From Dysidea avara (taxonomy: Eukaryota; Porifera; Demospongiae; Dictyoceratida; Dysideidae): DNA of 64,000 bases. Within the stretch, counting starts at the first letter, position 1. The number at the start of each line of letters is the position of its first letter. The DNA lies in NCBI RefSeq assembly GCF_963678975.1, contig NC_089272.1:60648574-60712573 (forward strand), read 5' to 3'. A model generated the notes under the pieces. It had not been told where the DNA came from. It saw nothing but the letters and a program-made list of their open reading frames with translations, and ran no database searches. This document shows, piece after piece, positions 24,201 to 34,117 of the stretch. The position numbers and the translations under genes were made by a program.

Positions 24201-26177
24201 CGTGCCAATGCTAGCTGACTGTTTAGCTTGCAAGTGGCTTTGTCACTGGATACTGAAGCAGTAGTGTCATCACGAAAAGAGCAAGGGCTGGCTTCTTCAT
24301 AAGATGGTAAAATTCTATCCCTGGCTTTGGCCACAATTTCTTTGGGGTCTATTGCTTTTGGCAAGAATGGCATTAGACTGGCATCTCGCTGAAAGTAAGA
24401 GAGTTCTTCTTTCAATTGCCATGAACCACAAAGATGGTAAGCCCTAATAATTTCTCGCTGGTAATAGCTTGAAAGATGAAATAGAGATACACAGATAACA
24501 TCAAGGGGAACTTGTTTCCATTGCTGCAGATTGTGGAGAACAGCATTCATGGATTCAGATGGATTATTTGTTAGCCCATTCTCTGGATCAGAAACCCCCA
24601 TTTCTCTAAGTTTCCAAATGGATGAATGCTCCTTAAACACTGGCAAAAGCTTTTGTTCAAAATATCTCAGAACAGTTGGATTCGTAAATGAAGCCTTGGT
24701 GATGCTCCAGGAACTGTCGAAATCATCTTCATTTTCTTCAATCATCAAAGCTTTGAAACTGTTGGCATAATAACTAATCTCAGATGGCTTACAATTGGCT
24801 GAATTCTTCAAGTAAAAATGCAAATCACGTTCTAGATGGTTCCAACAAAAAACATTCAGACACATTGGAAACACATCAGAAAAATCAAATTCTCGATCAG
24901 TAACCATTAGAATCTTCTTTGAAGCAAGCAGAGGTAGTGACTTTCTTATGGTTTTCATAAACAGCATGTGGTCTTCCTGATACCTCCTGGAATGGATAAA
25001 GAAAGCCACTGGTGTGATAGGATCTTTCTTGAAAATAGCATTTCGGAAAACTAGAGTAGACAGATAGAAATCTCCCATGTTGAAAACAGTGTCATAATGC
25101 AGGGTTACAGGGGTCGTGGAAACTTTCAGAAGCATCTCTAAATTCTCCAAGAGAGGATGTGGTACCATGTGAACACAGACTGTTGGGTACACTTGAAAAT
25201 TTCGAAGAAAATTTTGGGGCTCTCCCTTACGATCTTTCAGTTGCAGCTGGAAACATAGTTGGTATGTGTTGTAAATACCACCATGTGAAATCCGGAACTG
25301 GCGATTCTCATCTTTCTGGAAGTTTTTGATTTGATTCTGGTCTCTAGGTGTGTTGATGACATGTCTAGGCCCACCTTCATCTTCATTGACTAACTGTTGA
25401 TAAACTTTCTGTGCTGACATCATTGGTCCTTTATTAGTAACCTGCAAAATTTTGAACATAATAGGCAGGTCCCTAACTATTTCATGCTTAACTATTACAC
25501 TATACCTTTTCCTTAATGTGAGGTGCTGACCGTACAAATGGTTTGGTACTTTTCTTGCTGTTCCGGTGTGCACATGGTACAAATGCATTGTGATCTCCTA
25601 GATAGTGAATTAAATAGCTTGAGCCAATACCCCAATATTCCAACCGCTTGAAGGAGTTATCACCAGTTTGCTTTTCTATCCCTGCTACATCAATAGCTCC
25701 AGTCTTCTTCTTCACAGAATAATTCCCACGGTCAAAAGTCCTAGTGCCTTTATGGACCCATCTATATTGGTCACATCTGTGTAGATAAAGAGGTAATTTT
25801 AGCACAGTATAATATACACAAACAATATAGGTATAGGCAAGAGTTAATAATAACTCTTGATATAATTCTATATGTTCATGATTGCATAGCTCACTATACC
25901 TTAGCTTCTTTTTGTTGCTCTCCCATTGAGATTCATCTGGGCCTAAATCAAACAATATCAGTGTTCCTCCTCGGGGTTGCACGGGTGGCTTGACAGAGGT
26001 GTTCAAAAAATCTTTGTAGTTGGTTCCAGCTCCTTCTAAATAGGATACAATCTCCTCCATTTCGAGGGCACCATTGGCATCATTTGAAATCACTGTGCAG
26101 TCATCTGTGTCGTGATTCGAGCCATCTTCTGAGTCATCCATAAAGAGATTAGTCTCAGCAGATACTAAGTAGCTCAA
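21239..26177 (-). pseudogene. MULE transposase with SWIM, PHD and USP-like domains (11 exons)
   Basis: Eleven exons join with matching phase at GT-AG sites: 26177-25900, 25776-25506, 25441-23903, 23845-23765, 23707-23627, 23560-23483, 23389-23320, 23239-23193, 23104-22902, 22847-22737, 22702-21239 (about 1,407 codons). Exon 3 encodes the DDE core. The candidate Asp of HYDTVF is near 25092, the Asp of VTDREF near 24897, CWNH lies between, and the Glu of NNPSESMN is near 24555. It then runs into a SWIM-type finger (CFCP...CYH). Exon 11 carries a C4HC3 PHD finger (22327-22150, H in DWFH) and ends with GGHFVSIVL...YFYDGM and AYYFLF. That pattern matches the His box and C-terminus of ubiquitin-specific proteases. 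HAGTACRSLA earlier in exon 11 might be a Cys box, which is uncertain. Lesions: a T5 run at 24069-24073 is one base short within SWIM, and exon 6 ends with an in-frame TAA (23486-23484). Role: cut-and-paste transposition in the nucleus. Confidence 0.8.
23903..25441 (-). other. MULE DDE transposase + SWIM exon (exon 3)
   Basis: This large exon encodes the catalytic core of the element's transposase. The order of motifs (D, then D followed by a CxxH, then NNPSES with the catalytic Glu) is that of Mutator-family enzymes. The acceptor is TTTTGCAG at 25442 and the donor GTAAGT at 23902. The frame breaks at 24069-24073, between the CFCPSVK and CYHIIACKL halves of the SWIM finger. One extra A on the coding strand would join them, so the finger is present but split in this copy. 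Confidence 0.85.
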
Positions 26178-26983
26178 ACTGATTTAAGTCACCGTTACAA
26201 TAAGTCTGTCTTGTAAGTTTGAGTATAATGTAGCTAAATCTCTCAAGCTTTATTATAAATAGCACCTCTGAAGTAAAGAATGCTGCTCTCAGCTATGGCT
26301 TATTGCAGAAATCTCTCAGTGACACGTGAGCACAGCTACGTCAACATGACTTCGTCCCCGTCCCCGTCCCGCTTTTACCCCACCCCACCCTGTGTCAGGC
26401 ACCCAGCAAATCATTTACTTATTTCTGTGCGTACTTTTGAACTAAAACAACTCTGCATACGATTTGGCTAAGTAGCAAGCTTCATCCTGTCCTTTGTGTG
26501 GAGCACGAAATTTTAAAAATAAATTTTGCATCTTGCGAGATACTGAAAACGATATTTCTGTGAAGGCAACAATCATGCCTCCGGTTTCATGGTGGATCTA
26601 GCAATGAGATACTACAATGGACATCCCACAATGGTAGGAGGATTGATTTGTAGAAGTTGATTTTTCGGATTGCTGACCCTACCTTTAGTCTATACTGCAA
26701 CGAAACAGCGATTTTTGTGAGTAGGCGAATAAGATGATATCTAGGTTTTTATCATAGGACCCTTCCTTCACAAAGAACAAAGCGTTTACAAAGTTTACAA
26801 ATTTTTTTGATTACGCAAATATTTTACCCATTGCAAATCAATGGCTTATACTGAAAATTTAGGCTTGCGCCATTATGTCGGGTTTTCGCAGATCTGGTCA
26901 CATATAGTCTATCCATTTAAAATTATGTATTATATAATTAGTGTTAATTTTGTCCTTAAAAATGCTCCGGCCAGTGTCCCTCT

Positions 26984-28143
26984 TTAGCAGCGTGTGTAGT
27001 GGTCATAACGTTTACTCTCAATTCTATTTCTGTTGCAGCAAATCTGAGAGTTTCTGCTGTAAGCTACATCACCGCAGCAGGATGTATCGTCACCATAACG
27101 TTTACTTTGGACCGTTCTATAGTTGCAGCAAATCTGAGAGTTTCTGCTGTAAGCTACATCACCGCAGCAGGATGTATCGTCACCATAACGTTTACTTTGG
27201 ACTGTTCTATAATTGCAGCAAATCTGAGAATTTCTGCTGTAAGCTGTATCACCGCAACAGGCTATATCATGACCATAGGGTTTACTGTGAATTCTTCCAC
27301 TGCAGCAAATCTGAGAATTCTTGCTATAAGCTATATTGCCGCAGCAAGCTGTGTCGAGACCATAACGTTTACTTTGGACCGTTCTATAGTTACAGCAAAT
27401 CTGAGAATTTCTGCTGTAAGCTGTATCACCGCAGCAGAATGTGTCGTGTCCATAATGTTTACTTTGTACTGTTCTATAATTGCAGCAAATCTGAGAGTTT
27501 CTGTTGTAAGCTGTATCACCGCAGCAGGCTGTATCATGACCATAGGGTTTACTATGAATTCTTCCCCTGCAGCAAATCTGAGAACTCTTGCTATAAATTG
27601 TATTGCCGCAGCAAGCTGTGTCGTGACCATAAAGTTTACTTTGGACTGTTCTATAGTTGCAGCAAATCTGAGAATTTCTGCTGTAAGCTGTATCACCGCA
27701 GCAGGCTGTGTCGTGACTATAACGTTTACTTTGGACTGTTCTATAATTGCAGCAAATCTGAGAGTTTCTGTTGTAAGCTGTATCACCGCAGCAGGCTGTA
27801 TCATGATCATAGTGTTTACTATGAATTCTTCCCCTGCAGCAAATCTGAGAATTCTTGCTATAAGCTGTATTGCCGCAGCAAGCTGTGTCGTGACCATAAC
27901 GTTTACTTTGGACCGTTCTGTAGTTACAGCAAATCTGAGATTTTCTGCTGTAAGCTGTATCACCGCAGCAGGATGTGTCGTAACCATATCTTTTGCTTTG
28001 GACTGTTCTATAGTTGCAGCAAATCTGAGAATTTCTGCTGTATGCTATATCACGACAGCAGGCTGTGTCGTGCCCATATTTTTTGCTGTGTAGTTTTCCA
28101 TCGCAGCATATTTGTGTGACAGAATGATATACTCCTGAGCAAC
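26984..28143 (-). CDS. Galaxin-like di-cysteine repeat protein (partial or single large exon)
   Basis: About 13 tandem units of 29-30 residues follow the plan DTACCGDTAYSRNSQICC plus a 12-13-residue linker such as NYRTVQSKRYGH. Paired cysteines (CCG...QICC) with Tyr between them are the hallmark of galaxin, an extracellular matrix protein of coral skeletons with relatives in other animals. Linkers alternate NYR, NYR, RGR, giving a three-unit higher-order repeat of about 267 bp. A likely acceptor (AATTGCAG) at 28144 starts this exon, so an upstream exon with a signal peptide is expected but not identified. The frame ends YDHYTRC-stop where a second Cys is expected; the true C-terminus or a decayed repeat are both possible. 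Overlapping long frames in other phases are by-products of the 90-bp period. Confidence 0.6.
27010..28100. repeat. ~90-bp tandem array (coding, higher-order 3-mer)
   Basis: Units start at 27010, 27100 and 27190 (GTTTACTTTGG...) and continue to about 28100 with 87-90-bp spacing. The first full units are almost identical (two neighbours differ at very few positions), while distant units vary. This suggests recent local duplication on top of an older three-unit pattern. The period is a multiple of three, which keeps several frames open on both strands. Confidence 0.85.
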
Positions 28144-28413
28144 CTGCAATTATAGGCTCATGCACACGGGATATGGTTAATAATTACTTGAACTTACTCC
28201 CAGCTTGCCCTATAGAGCAAAGTGTAGAGCACAGGAGACAGAGAAATAAAATGTATCTGGTTGTGATCATTTCCACTTTCTGTATTAAACAATGCTCAAT
28301 AAAGCCAAAGAAACAGGAAAAGTACAATCAATTAACTGCAAATGCCAATTTAAATGCATGAAGATACGTAAATATAATAGCTTATATAATCATCTTATAA
28401 CCAAAATAACCAC

Positions 28414-28683
28414 AGGCCTTTGAGAGTGCCCATATCCTGTTGTTCTCCATAAAGAATCTTGATGATTTATAAAGAACAACAGGATATGGGTGTTCTATAC
28501 CAAATGCGTATTTTGTACCGTACGCGTATGGTATGTACCATAAGAGAGACCATAAGCGTATGGTACAAAATACGCATATGGTATAGAACATGGGCACTCT
28601 CAAATGCCCATATCCTGTTGTTCTTCATAAAGTATTTTGATTATTTATGGAGAACAACAGGATATGGGCACTCTCAAAGGCCT
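28414..28683. mobile_element. Foldback MITE made of three hairpins
   Basis: The outer arms AGGCCTTTGAGAGTGCCCAT and its complement enclose three smaller palindromes. A stem CCCATATCCTGTTGTTCT occurs at 28431-28489 and again at 28608-28670. A central palindrome (28490-28588) begins TGTTCTATACCAAATGCGTA and ends with the complement. The central part interrupts an otherwise continuous ATATGGGCACTCTC sequence and is flanked by TGGG on both sides, so it is a smaller MITE inserted in the larger one. It has no coding capacity. Confidence 0.75.
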
Positions 28684-28736
28684 GCGACTTAGCTTGGCAG
28701 TTTTACTGCCAAGCAATTTTTGCCCATTAATAGTAC

Positions 28737-28769
<33 letters not shown>

Positions 28770-28772
<3 letters not shown>

Positions 28773-29095
28773 AATATGGCCTTTTAGCTCTAAAAATTCC
28801 TAATTATTTCACTGCGATTTCCACAAACACAAAAATTCATCATCATCAATCCTACTATTTTACACATATCAGAACAGACGCCTACATGAATAGTTTCTTC
28901 CCTAGAACAATAAGAGAATGGAATGATCTCCCTCAACATGTTATTGATTCTAACTCACTAGATTTATTTCAGGAACAATTAGATACTTATCTTAATACTG
29001 CTTTATTGTAATTATTGATTTTTGTAATTGTTTGGGACAGACCTTGTCCCCTGGGCACAATCAGCTGGTGTTGTCTGCCCAGTATAATAATAATA
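28770..29095 (+). pseudogene. CR1/L2-like LINE C-terminal fragment
   Basis: The frame after the (ATA)n run encodes KIPNYFTAIS and then FFPRTIREWNDLPQHVIDSN, the LINE C-terminal signature. The stop after LNTALL is followed by a short UTR containing a CTGGGCA...TGCCCAG stem and an (ATA)n tail at 29082-29102. It is 5'-truncated and the endonuclease and RT core are missing. Confidence 0.75.
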
Positions 29096-29104
29096 ATAAT
29101 AAGA

Positions 29105-29653
29105 TAATTCCAAACCAAACTTGCAAGCTGTGTAGTTCAATTATACTGTAATAACTATTAGCTACCCTTTGGACGATTTTTGATTGCTAAGTTCGGAAAG
29201 TTTTTTTCTCTGATTCCATCATTTCACTTCTGCCCTATATGTGTTGAGACCCTGGTGTTTGGGGATCGTGTTTGGGGATCGTGTTTGGGGATCATGTGTA
29301 CGTTCGTTAGTGAGGCGGATAGGTTTCCGGGTAATGGAACAGTCTAGTGATAATAGGACCACCCAATTTTTGATTATTATTATTATTATTATATTTTATA
29401 ATTGTAAGACTCATATGCATGAGCATAGTACAATGATTAGTTACAAATTAAATTAGAATGTAAGTAAATAAGTAAGTAAATTAATTAAGTATAAGTAATT
29501 AAGTAAGTAAATTAATTAAGGATAAGTAATTAAGTAATTGAAGAGATCACTAATGTACAAGTGTAGAGAATTGTTGTAGAGTTGGTGCATTGACAGTGAC
29601 ACTTGGTAAAGCATTCCACTGAGGGACTACTGATTCAGAAGGTTGCTATTGAT
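29105..29653. other. Non-coding DNA with AAGT-rich simple repeat
   Basis: A low-complexity AAGTAAGTAAATTAATTAAG repeat occupies about 29455-29545, and three copies of TGTTTGGGGATCG are found near 29258-29290. No gene is seen. Confidence 0.4.
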
Positions 29654-29790
29654 GTGCAACGTGGCAATGCTGCTTCTGTAATGGTAACAATTCCTTCATC
29701 ACAGGATTGGGTAGAGTTTGCCTCTCTGCCCAGTTTGAGCATTTATTATTGCTTTATTATTATCTTTTCCTGCATGTGTTTAAAAATATT
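29654..29790 (+). repeat. Retroposon-like repeat (copy at 38655-38790)
   Basis: GGCAATGCTGCTTCTGTAA, then CATCACAGGATTGGG and AGAGTTTGCCTCTCTGCCCA, followed by a TTTATTATTG-rich tail, is repeated at 38655-38790 in the same orientation. The TTATTATT tail suggests the 3' end of a non-LTR retroelement. DNA from 29820 to 30080 shows nothing else. Confidence 0.6.
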
Positions 29791-30084
29791 AATTATGATT
29801 ATGATTAAATATGGGTAAACTCAAAGCCTGTATACCTGATCAACAGGGGCGTAGCCCGCCAATATTTGATGGTTGGGCATAACATTAACTTAACTACACC
29901 CACAAGAAACACGCTCACTTTCATGTGAGACATTATCAAAGAAAATATGAAAAGTGTATGCACACAAGGCCTACAGCTACCTATGCTATAGTGTAAACAA
30001 ACGCTGCTTGCATTTATGTAAACATTTACTAATTATAATATGCTATTCTCTAGGGCAGGCATCCACTGACAATTGTAGTAGCCG

Positions 30085-30775
30085 GGCATCACGTGACATC
30101 AAACATTTTATCTCTATCACATAATCATTTATACGTTGGAGTTATGCTAGATGACCACCTCTCATGGTCCACCCATGTTACAAGCGTTGCTAACAAGGCT
30201 ACAAGGATGTTGAACTTCCTTAAACGTCATCTTAGTAAGTGTTCATCACATGTCAAGGCATCTGCTTATCTACTTATGGTTCGACCAGTAATGGAGTATG
30301 CAAGCGTTGTCTGGGACCCATACTATCAGACTCAGAAATCAATCTTAGAAAAGGTTCAGAGGCGTGCAGCTGGATGGGTTCTATCTGACTATAGTTATCA
30401 CAGTAGTGTTAGTGCCATGCTGGAACAGCTCAACTAGTTACCCCTAGTGAAGAGAAGGAAACAACAGAGGCTTAATTTGTTCTATCATATAATGCATGGA
30501 GGAATTGGCTTATCTTTACCAGAATACATTCATTTCACCACCAGACACACTAGACATCATCATCTGTTTCACTTGATTGTACCACCAACAAACACCACCA
30601 CCTACTTGACAAGCTACTTTCCAAGAACCATCCGGGAATGGAATTCACTGCCACCGTACCTAATTGAACTGAACACTCTAGCTACATTTTCAAACTTGAT
30701 TGAACAGTACTTATAATTTGTGATTGTTTGGGCTTAATCAGCTTTGCTGTCTGCCCTTTTCCCCCCAAATAATAA
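30085..30775 (+). pseudogene. CR1/L2-like LINE 3' fragment, one stop
   Basis: A single frame from 30093 to 30716 carries YVGVMLDDHLSWSTHVTSVA, RPVMEYASVVWDPY, RRAAGWVLSDYS and YFPRTIREWNSLPPYLIELN, interrupted by TAG at 30435-30437. These are the post-RT (thumb and C-terminal) segments. The copy is followed by GGGC...GCCC and (AAT)n. It is closely related in plan to the LINE at 4832-6547. Confidence 0.8.
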
Positions 30776-30784
30776 TAATAATCA

Positions 30785-31375
30785 AACTGCTGAACCTACA
30801 AGAACCAACAATGTAAACAGTTCATCGCATATTTACAACAATCAACTGGCAGTATAGCTTACAGACCCACCACCACAACGATATGTAATGCTTTTTCAAG
30901 TAAACGCCACATGGCCCCAAATGAAGGCCGGGGGCGCTAATTTATGAACTATAAAATTAATAGTCTTATCACAAATATCGGCATGCCAAGAATGCTTCGT
31001 CCTTGACTTATAGCAGCCAATGTACATTTTGCACGAATTTGGTGTAAACTACAACTCGGTTAATCAGTACAAATTGTGCACGTGGTATTTATAATGACTT
31101 GACCTTTCTCCATTTCCAGTTCCATAATATTATGCGGTTATTGTAATCTAGATGAGTACGTTTTCCATTTTTTCATCAGCAGCAAGTTAGGCACTTTCCT
31201 TATCAAAAAATACGTTTGACAAGTCCACTGAAATGAAATCTTTTGCTGCCAGCACCATCCACACTGAATTCTACTGACGATTATCACTCACTGTGACTTA
31301 GAGATACAGTAGCACGACTATAGTGTGCCACGCTTCGACTCCATTCCTACCACTACTCCTTTTTTCCTTCAGCAA
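30785..31375. other. Unassigned DNA
   Basis: No domain-bearing frame or repeat is recognised. Confidence 0.3.
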
Positions 31376-31379
31376 TTTG

Positions 31380-31480
31380 ACAATGGAACAATCTTCCTGA
31401 ATCTGTAATTAATTCGAGTGTAGAACATTTTAAATCCTTACTTAATTAATTTTATAACTATAGTGCGCTCTTCTACTCTA
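31380..31480 (+). pseudogene. LINE C-terminal scrap
   Basis: The frame WNNLPESVINSSVEHFKSLL ends in a stop at about 31450 and matches the LINE C-terminal pattern. Upstream coding is frameshifted. An AT-rich tail follows at about 31500. Confidence 0.55.
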
Positions 31481-31659
31481 TTTTGAGGTCTTGCACAGTA
31501 ATAAAATATAATATTATATTATAATGATAAATTTCGAACTTAAACCGCGCCAAGGATCGTAGCACGTGCGTCTAGACTAGACTTTCCAAGGGATTTTCCG
31601 CGTAATGTAAGCACAGCCTAGCTGGACTAGTAACTGTTTAATAATTTATGTATGTAAAA

Positions 31660-31765
31660 GTAAATCTAAAATTTAATAAATAATTATCTGACAGTGATTT
31701 AAAAGTGTTAATTGAAGTACTTTCTACAACAGAAATAGGTAAACTGTTCCAATCATTAATTATTT
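31660..31765 (-). pseudogene. LINE C-terminal scrap, minus strand
   Basis: The minus-strand frame DWNSLPISVVESTSINTFKS is a LINE C-terminus. Its upstream sequence is cut at 31765, exactly where the tail of the neighbouring minus-strand LINE fragment begins, so the latter seems to have inserted into this one. Confidence 0.6.
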
Positions 31766-32140
31766 TTTATTATTATTTACCTATACTGTACAACTTCAGA
31801 AATGAAGAAAAATGTACAGACAAATCACAAAAAAATTATTCAATACAATAAGTAAATTATAATTTAATTATACATTTAAATACTTCAAGTGAATTAGAGT
31901 CTTTGGCTAGGTTAGGTAAATCATTCCAAAGTGAAATTGTTGCTGGAAAAAATGAGGACTGATATGAGGTCTTTGGTGCTTGCAATGATAGGAGGTTAAA
32001 AGGATGATAATTTCTTGTACTGGAATATGTTGCAAAGTTAGTATACAAATCAAATGGGATATCAATTACATTGTGGATAATTTTGTACATCATGGATAAT
32101 CTTAATTTTAATCGTCTGCTTTCAAGTTAATCACTCTGTT
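31766..32140 (-). pseudogene. LINE C-terminal fragment, minus strand
   Basis: The 78-codon frame (32093-31857) contains NVIDIPFDLYTNFATYSSTR and SSFFPATISLWNDLP, the C-terminal LINE signature. It is followed by a UTR and an AATAATAAAAAATA tail at about 31765-31790. It is related to the remnant at 7326 and is 5'-truncated. Confidence 0.7.
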
Positions 32141-32319
32141 CATAAAATAATTTAATCTGTATAATAATCTTGATACTCATCTTAATAATGTAACTTCAGC
32201 ATCATAATCTACACTAAAACATGTTGCAATATACACACTTTAATTGCATCAGTAGTAGACGTCCATCTGTACCGACATTTGAAATCACTGAACGAGGAGT
32301 TTACAACATTCTAACCAAC

Positions 32320-34110
32320 TGTGATCATCAAGATCTCCTGGTTCAGACTCTATACATCCACTTGTACTAAAGACAACAGCAGCTGGAATTTCTCCTATGC
32401 TTACTCACATATTTAAACAATCACTAGAAACTGGAACTGTACCATCCCAATGGAAACATACCTATGTCAGTCCAATATTCAAGAAAGGCCAAAAATCTGA
32501 CCGATAAAACTACCGTCCTATGCATCTTGTTAACATCAGTAACATGCAAATCAATGGAACATATTATAGAAAGTCACATCTGGAAGATCAAAATATTCTT
32601 TTTCTGACAGACAGTGGCGTAACTAGACTTTTACCGACACCAGGGCCCAGTGCAATAAGTTGAAGTCGTATTCACAAGCAAAGCTATTAAAGTAGTGGAA
32701 TTATCGAAACGATAATTATTTATAGAGGCGCGTATACCGATAACCTGGAAGTTTGAAGTGATTTCACAATAACGAAAGGTAATATAGCTGTTTTGCAGCC
32801 AAAAATGTGTGCCGTTGTCAAGGTCTCGATCGATTATTCGGTGAAATAGTCTTTTTCTACTACTCTATTGCTAATTCCATGGGCGTGACTTGATTGCTGA
32901 CACCCGGCCCTGGACCCGGGTTTAGTTACGCCACTGCTGACAGACAGTTTGGATTTAGGTCTAAGCACTCTTGTGAGTCACAATTATAACATCGCCATCA
33001 ATGACATTGCCAAACAAATAGACACAAATTTAAGTTGATACTGCAATACTAGCTTTTTCTAAAGCTTTTGATAAAGTATCTCACTCAAGATTTTTCTACA
33101 AATTATGGTACTATGGAATAAGAGAGAATGTATTGTACTGACTTGAATCCTTTCTTTATGGTCGTATAGTAGAAGGTTCTAAATCATTCATTTGTGATGT
33201 AACATCTGGTGTTCCACAAGGGTCTGTTCTTGGATCAGTTCTTTTCTTGATTTATGCCAGTGATATTATTACCAACATTCAAAGTGAGATCCATCTATTT
33301 GTAGATGATATTCTTATTTACTTAACTATTAGACCATAAAATACTTCAAGATGATTTAAACTTACTAACAAGATGGGGATGATGGAATTCAACATATCCA
33401 AATGTAAAATTTTGCACATAACGACACACCATGACAAGAGTACTTTCACATACAAAATGTCTGACATTCCATTGGCTATAGTATTAGAACATAATACCTT
33501 GGAATTCGTCTGATCTACCACAAACTATCATGGGATCCTCACATCAATTACATCTGTAACATTAATCAACTCCTTGGATTTCTAAAAAGAAATCTCCATA
33601 ATGCACCATCAGAAATTAAAGAACATGTCTACAAACAATTGCTCTTACCATCATTAAAATACTGTTCAGCCATCTGGGACCCCTATCATCACACTAATAT
33701 TAGTAAACTAGAAATGATTCAACACCGCACTGCTCATTCATTTTTGTTTTGAACAAACCCTGGCACAGATCTAACCAAAACCATGATAGCATCTCAGACA
33801 TTTTAAGCAGTCTTAAGTTGAATGGCCTACACTTTAAAACAGAAGAACAATTGCTAGACTCTCCTTCCTATTCAAGATTGTCAGGAACTTACTAGCAATA
33901 CCTGATTATTCCTTATACCGTCACTAACTCCAGTATCCTACACCTGTGCTCAACATCCTCTCAAACTAACTCAGTTGCAAACAAGAGTTCAGTGATGCAT
34001 ACAAATACTCCTTCCTCCCTCGAACAATTATTCAATGGAACTCCCTTCAAATTCCTGACATTGACACAATGAGAACTTTTAAAACCAATTGTATGGAAGC
34101 CAAGAAAAAC
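32320..34110 (+). pseudogene. Degenerate CR1/L2-like LINE RT, interrupted by hAT MITE
   Basis: Translated segments in shifting frames give PMLTHIFKQSLETGTVPSQW, VSPIFKKGQKSD, FSKAFDKVSHSRF, SGVPQGSVLGSVLFLIY and LFVDDILIYL (the catalytic block, with Val where Ala is usual). Further on come WDPHINYICNINQLLGFLKR and SLKYCSAIWDPYHH. Several stops and frameshifts are present. A 325-bp MITE at 32612-32936 splits it between LFLTDS and RQFGFRS. The copy is dead and old. Confidence 0.75.
32612..32936. mobile_element. hAT-type MITE, 325 bp, 8-bp TSD
   Basis: A perfect TSD CTGACAGA (32604-32611 and 32937-32944) brackets termini CAGTGGCGTAACTAGAC and its complement GTTTAGTTACGCCACTG (one mismatch). Its insertion within an RT gene makes the boundaries unambiguous: deleting it with one TSD copy rejoins the LINE text. 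It is non-coding and of hAT character. Confidence 0.9.
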
Positions 34111-34117
34111 TTGTACA

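Larger units (their letters stand above)
20298..26386 (-). mobile_element. Autonomous-type Mutator-like element (MULE), 6,089 bp
   Basis: Identical 36-bp TIRs occupy 20298-20333 and 26351-26386; both start GGGGTGGGGTAAAAGCGGGA and continue with CGGGGACG repeats. A perfect 8-bp TSD ACCCTGTG (20290-20297 and 26387-26394) brackets it, and its pre-insertion sequence is visible in the related foldback copy at 16770-16780. The left end carries a second, subterminal TIR-like copy (20334-20368). It encodes one minus-strand gene (21239-26177). About 940 bp of non-coding DNA lies between the left TIR and the gene, and about 170 bp between the ATG and the right TIR, where the promoter should be. Confidence 0.9.
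19118..26680. mobile_element. Middle foldback MITE, split by the MULE
   Basis: Segments 19118-20297 and 26395-26680 together reproduce the 1.49-kb foldback element of 15578-17064, in the same order and with the same AGGGTCCGCAATCC ends. The flanks are TCCTTTAGT (19109-19117) and ACCTTTAGT (26681-26689), an 8-of-9 match consistent with a 9-bp TSD. The inserted MULE sits inside its right arm, at the sequence GCAACCCTGTG. Comparison with the intact copy shows only one 8-bp duplication at the breakpoint. Confidence 0.85.
18693..26900. mobile_element. Outer MITE of a three-level transposon nest
   Basis: The left end TGACCGGATCTTCGAAAACC and the right end (reverse complement TGACCAGATCTGCGAAAACC) continue as CGACATAATGGCGC. 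This gives 34-bp TIRs with two mismatches. Removing the inserted DNA (19118-26680 plus one TSD copy) leaves about 640 bp of non-coding sequence (18693-19117 and 26690-26900). The terminus class is shared with 11617-11878 and 13601. A TSD for this outermost element was not found. Confidence 0.7.

Noticed and set aside
26999-28093. Plus-strand 364-codon and 392-codon repeat proteins
   Set aside because: They are alternate phases of the 90-bp array; only the minus frame shows the galaxin-type cysteine pattern.
27010-28100. CRISPR-like array
   Set aside because: The units are contiguous, protein-coding and without unique spacers, and the host is eukaryotic.
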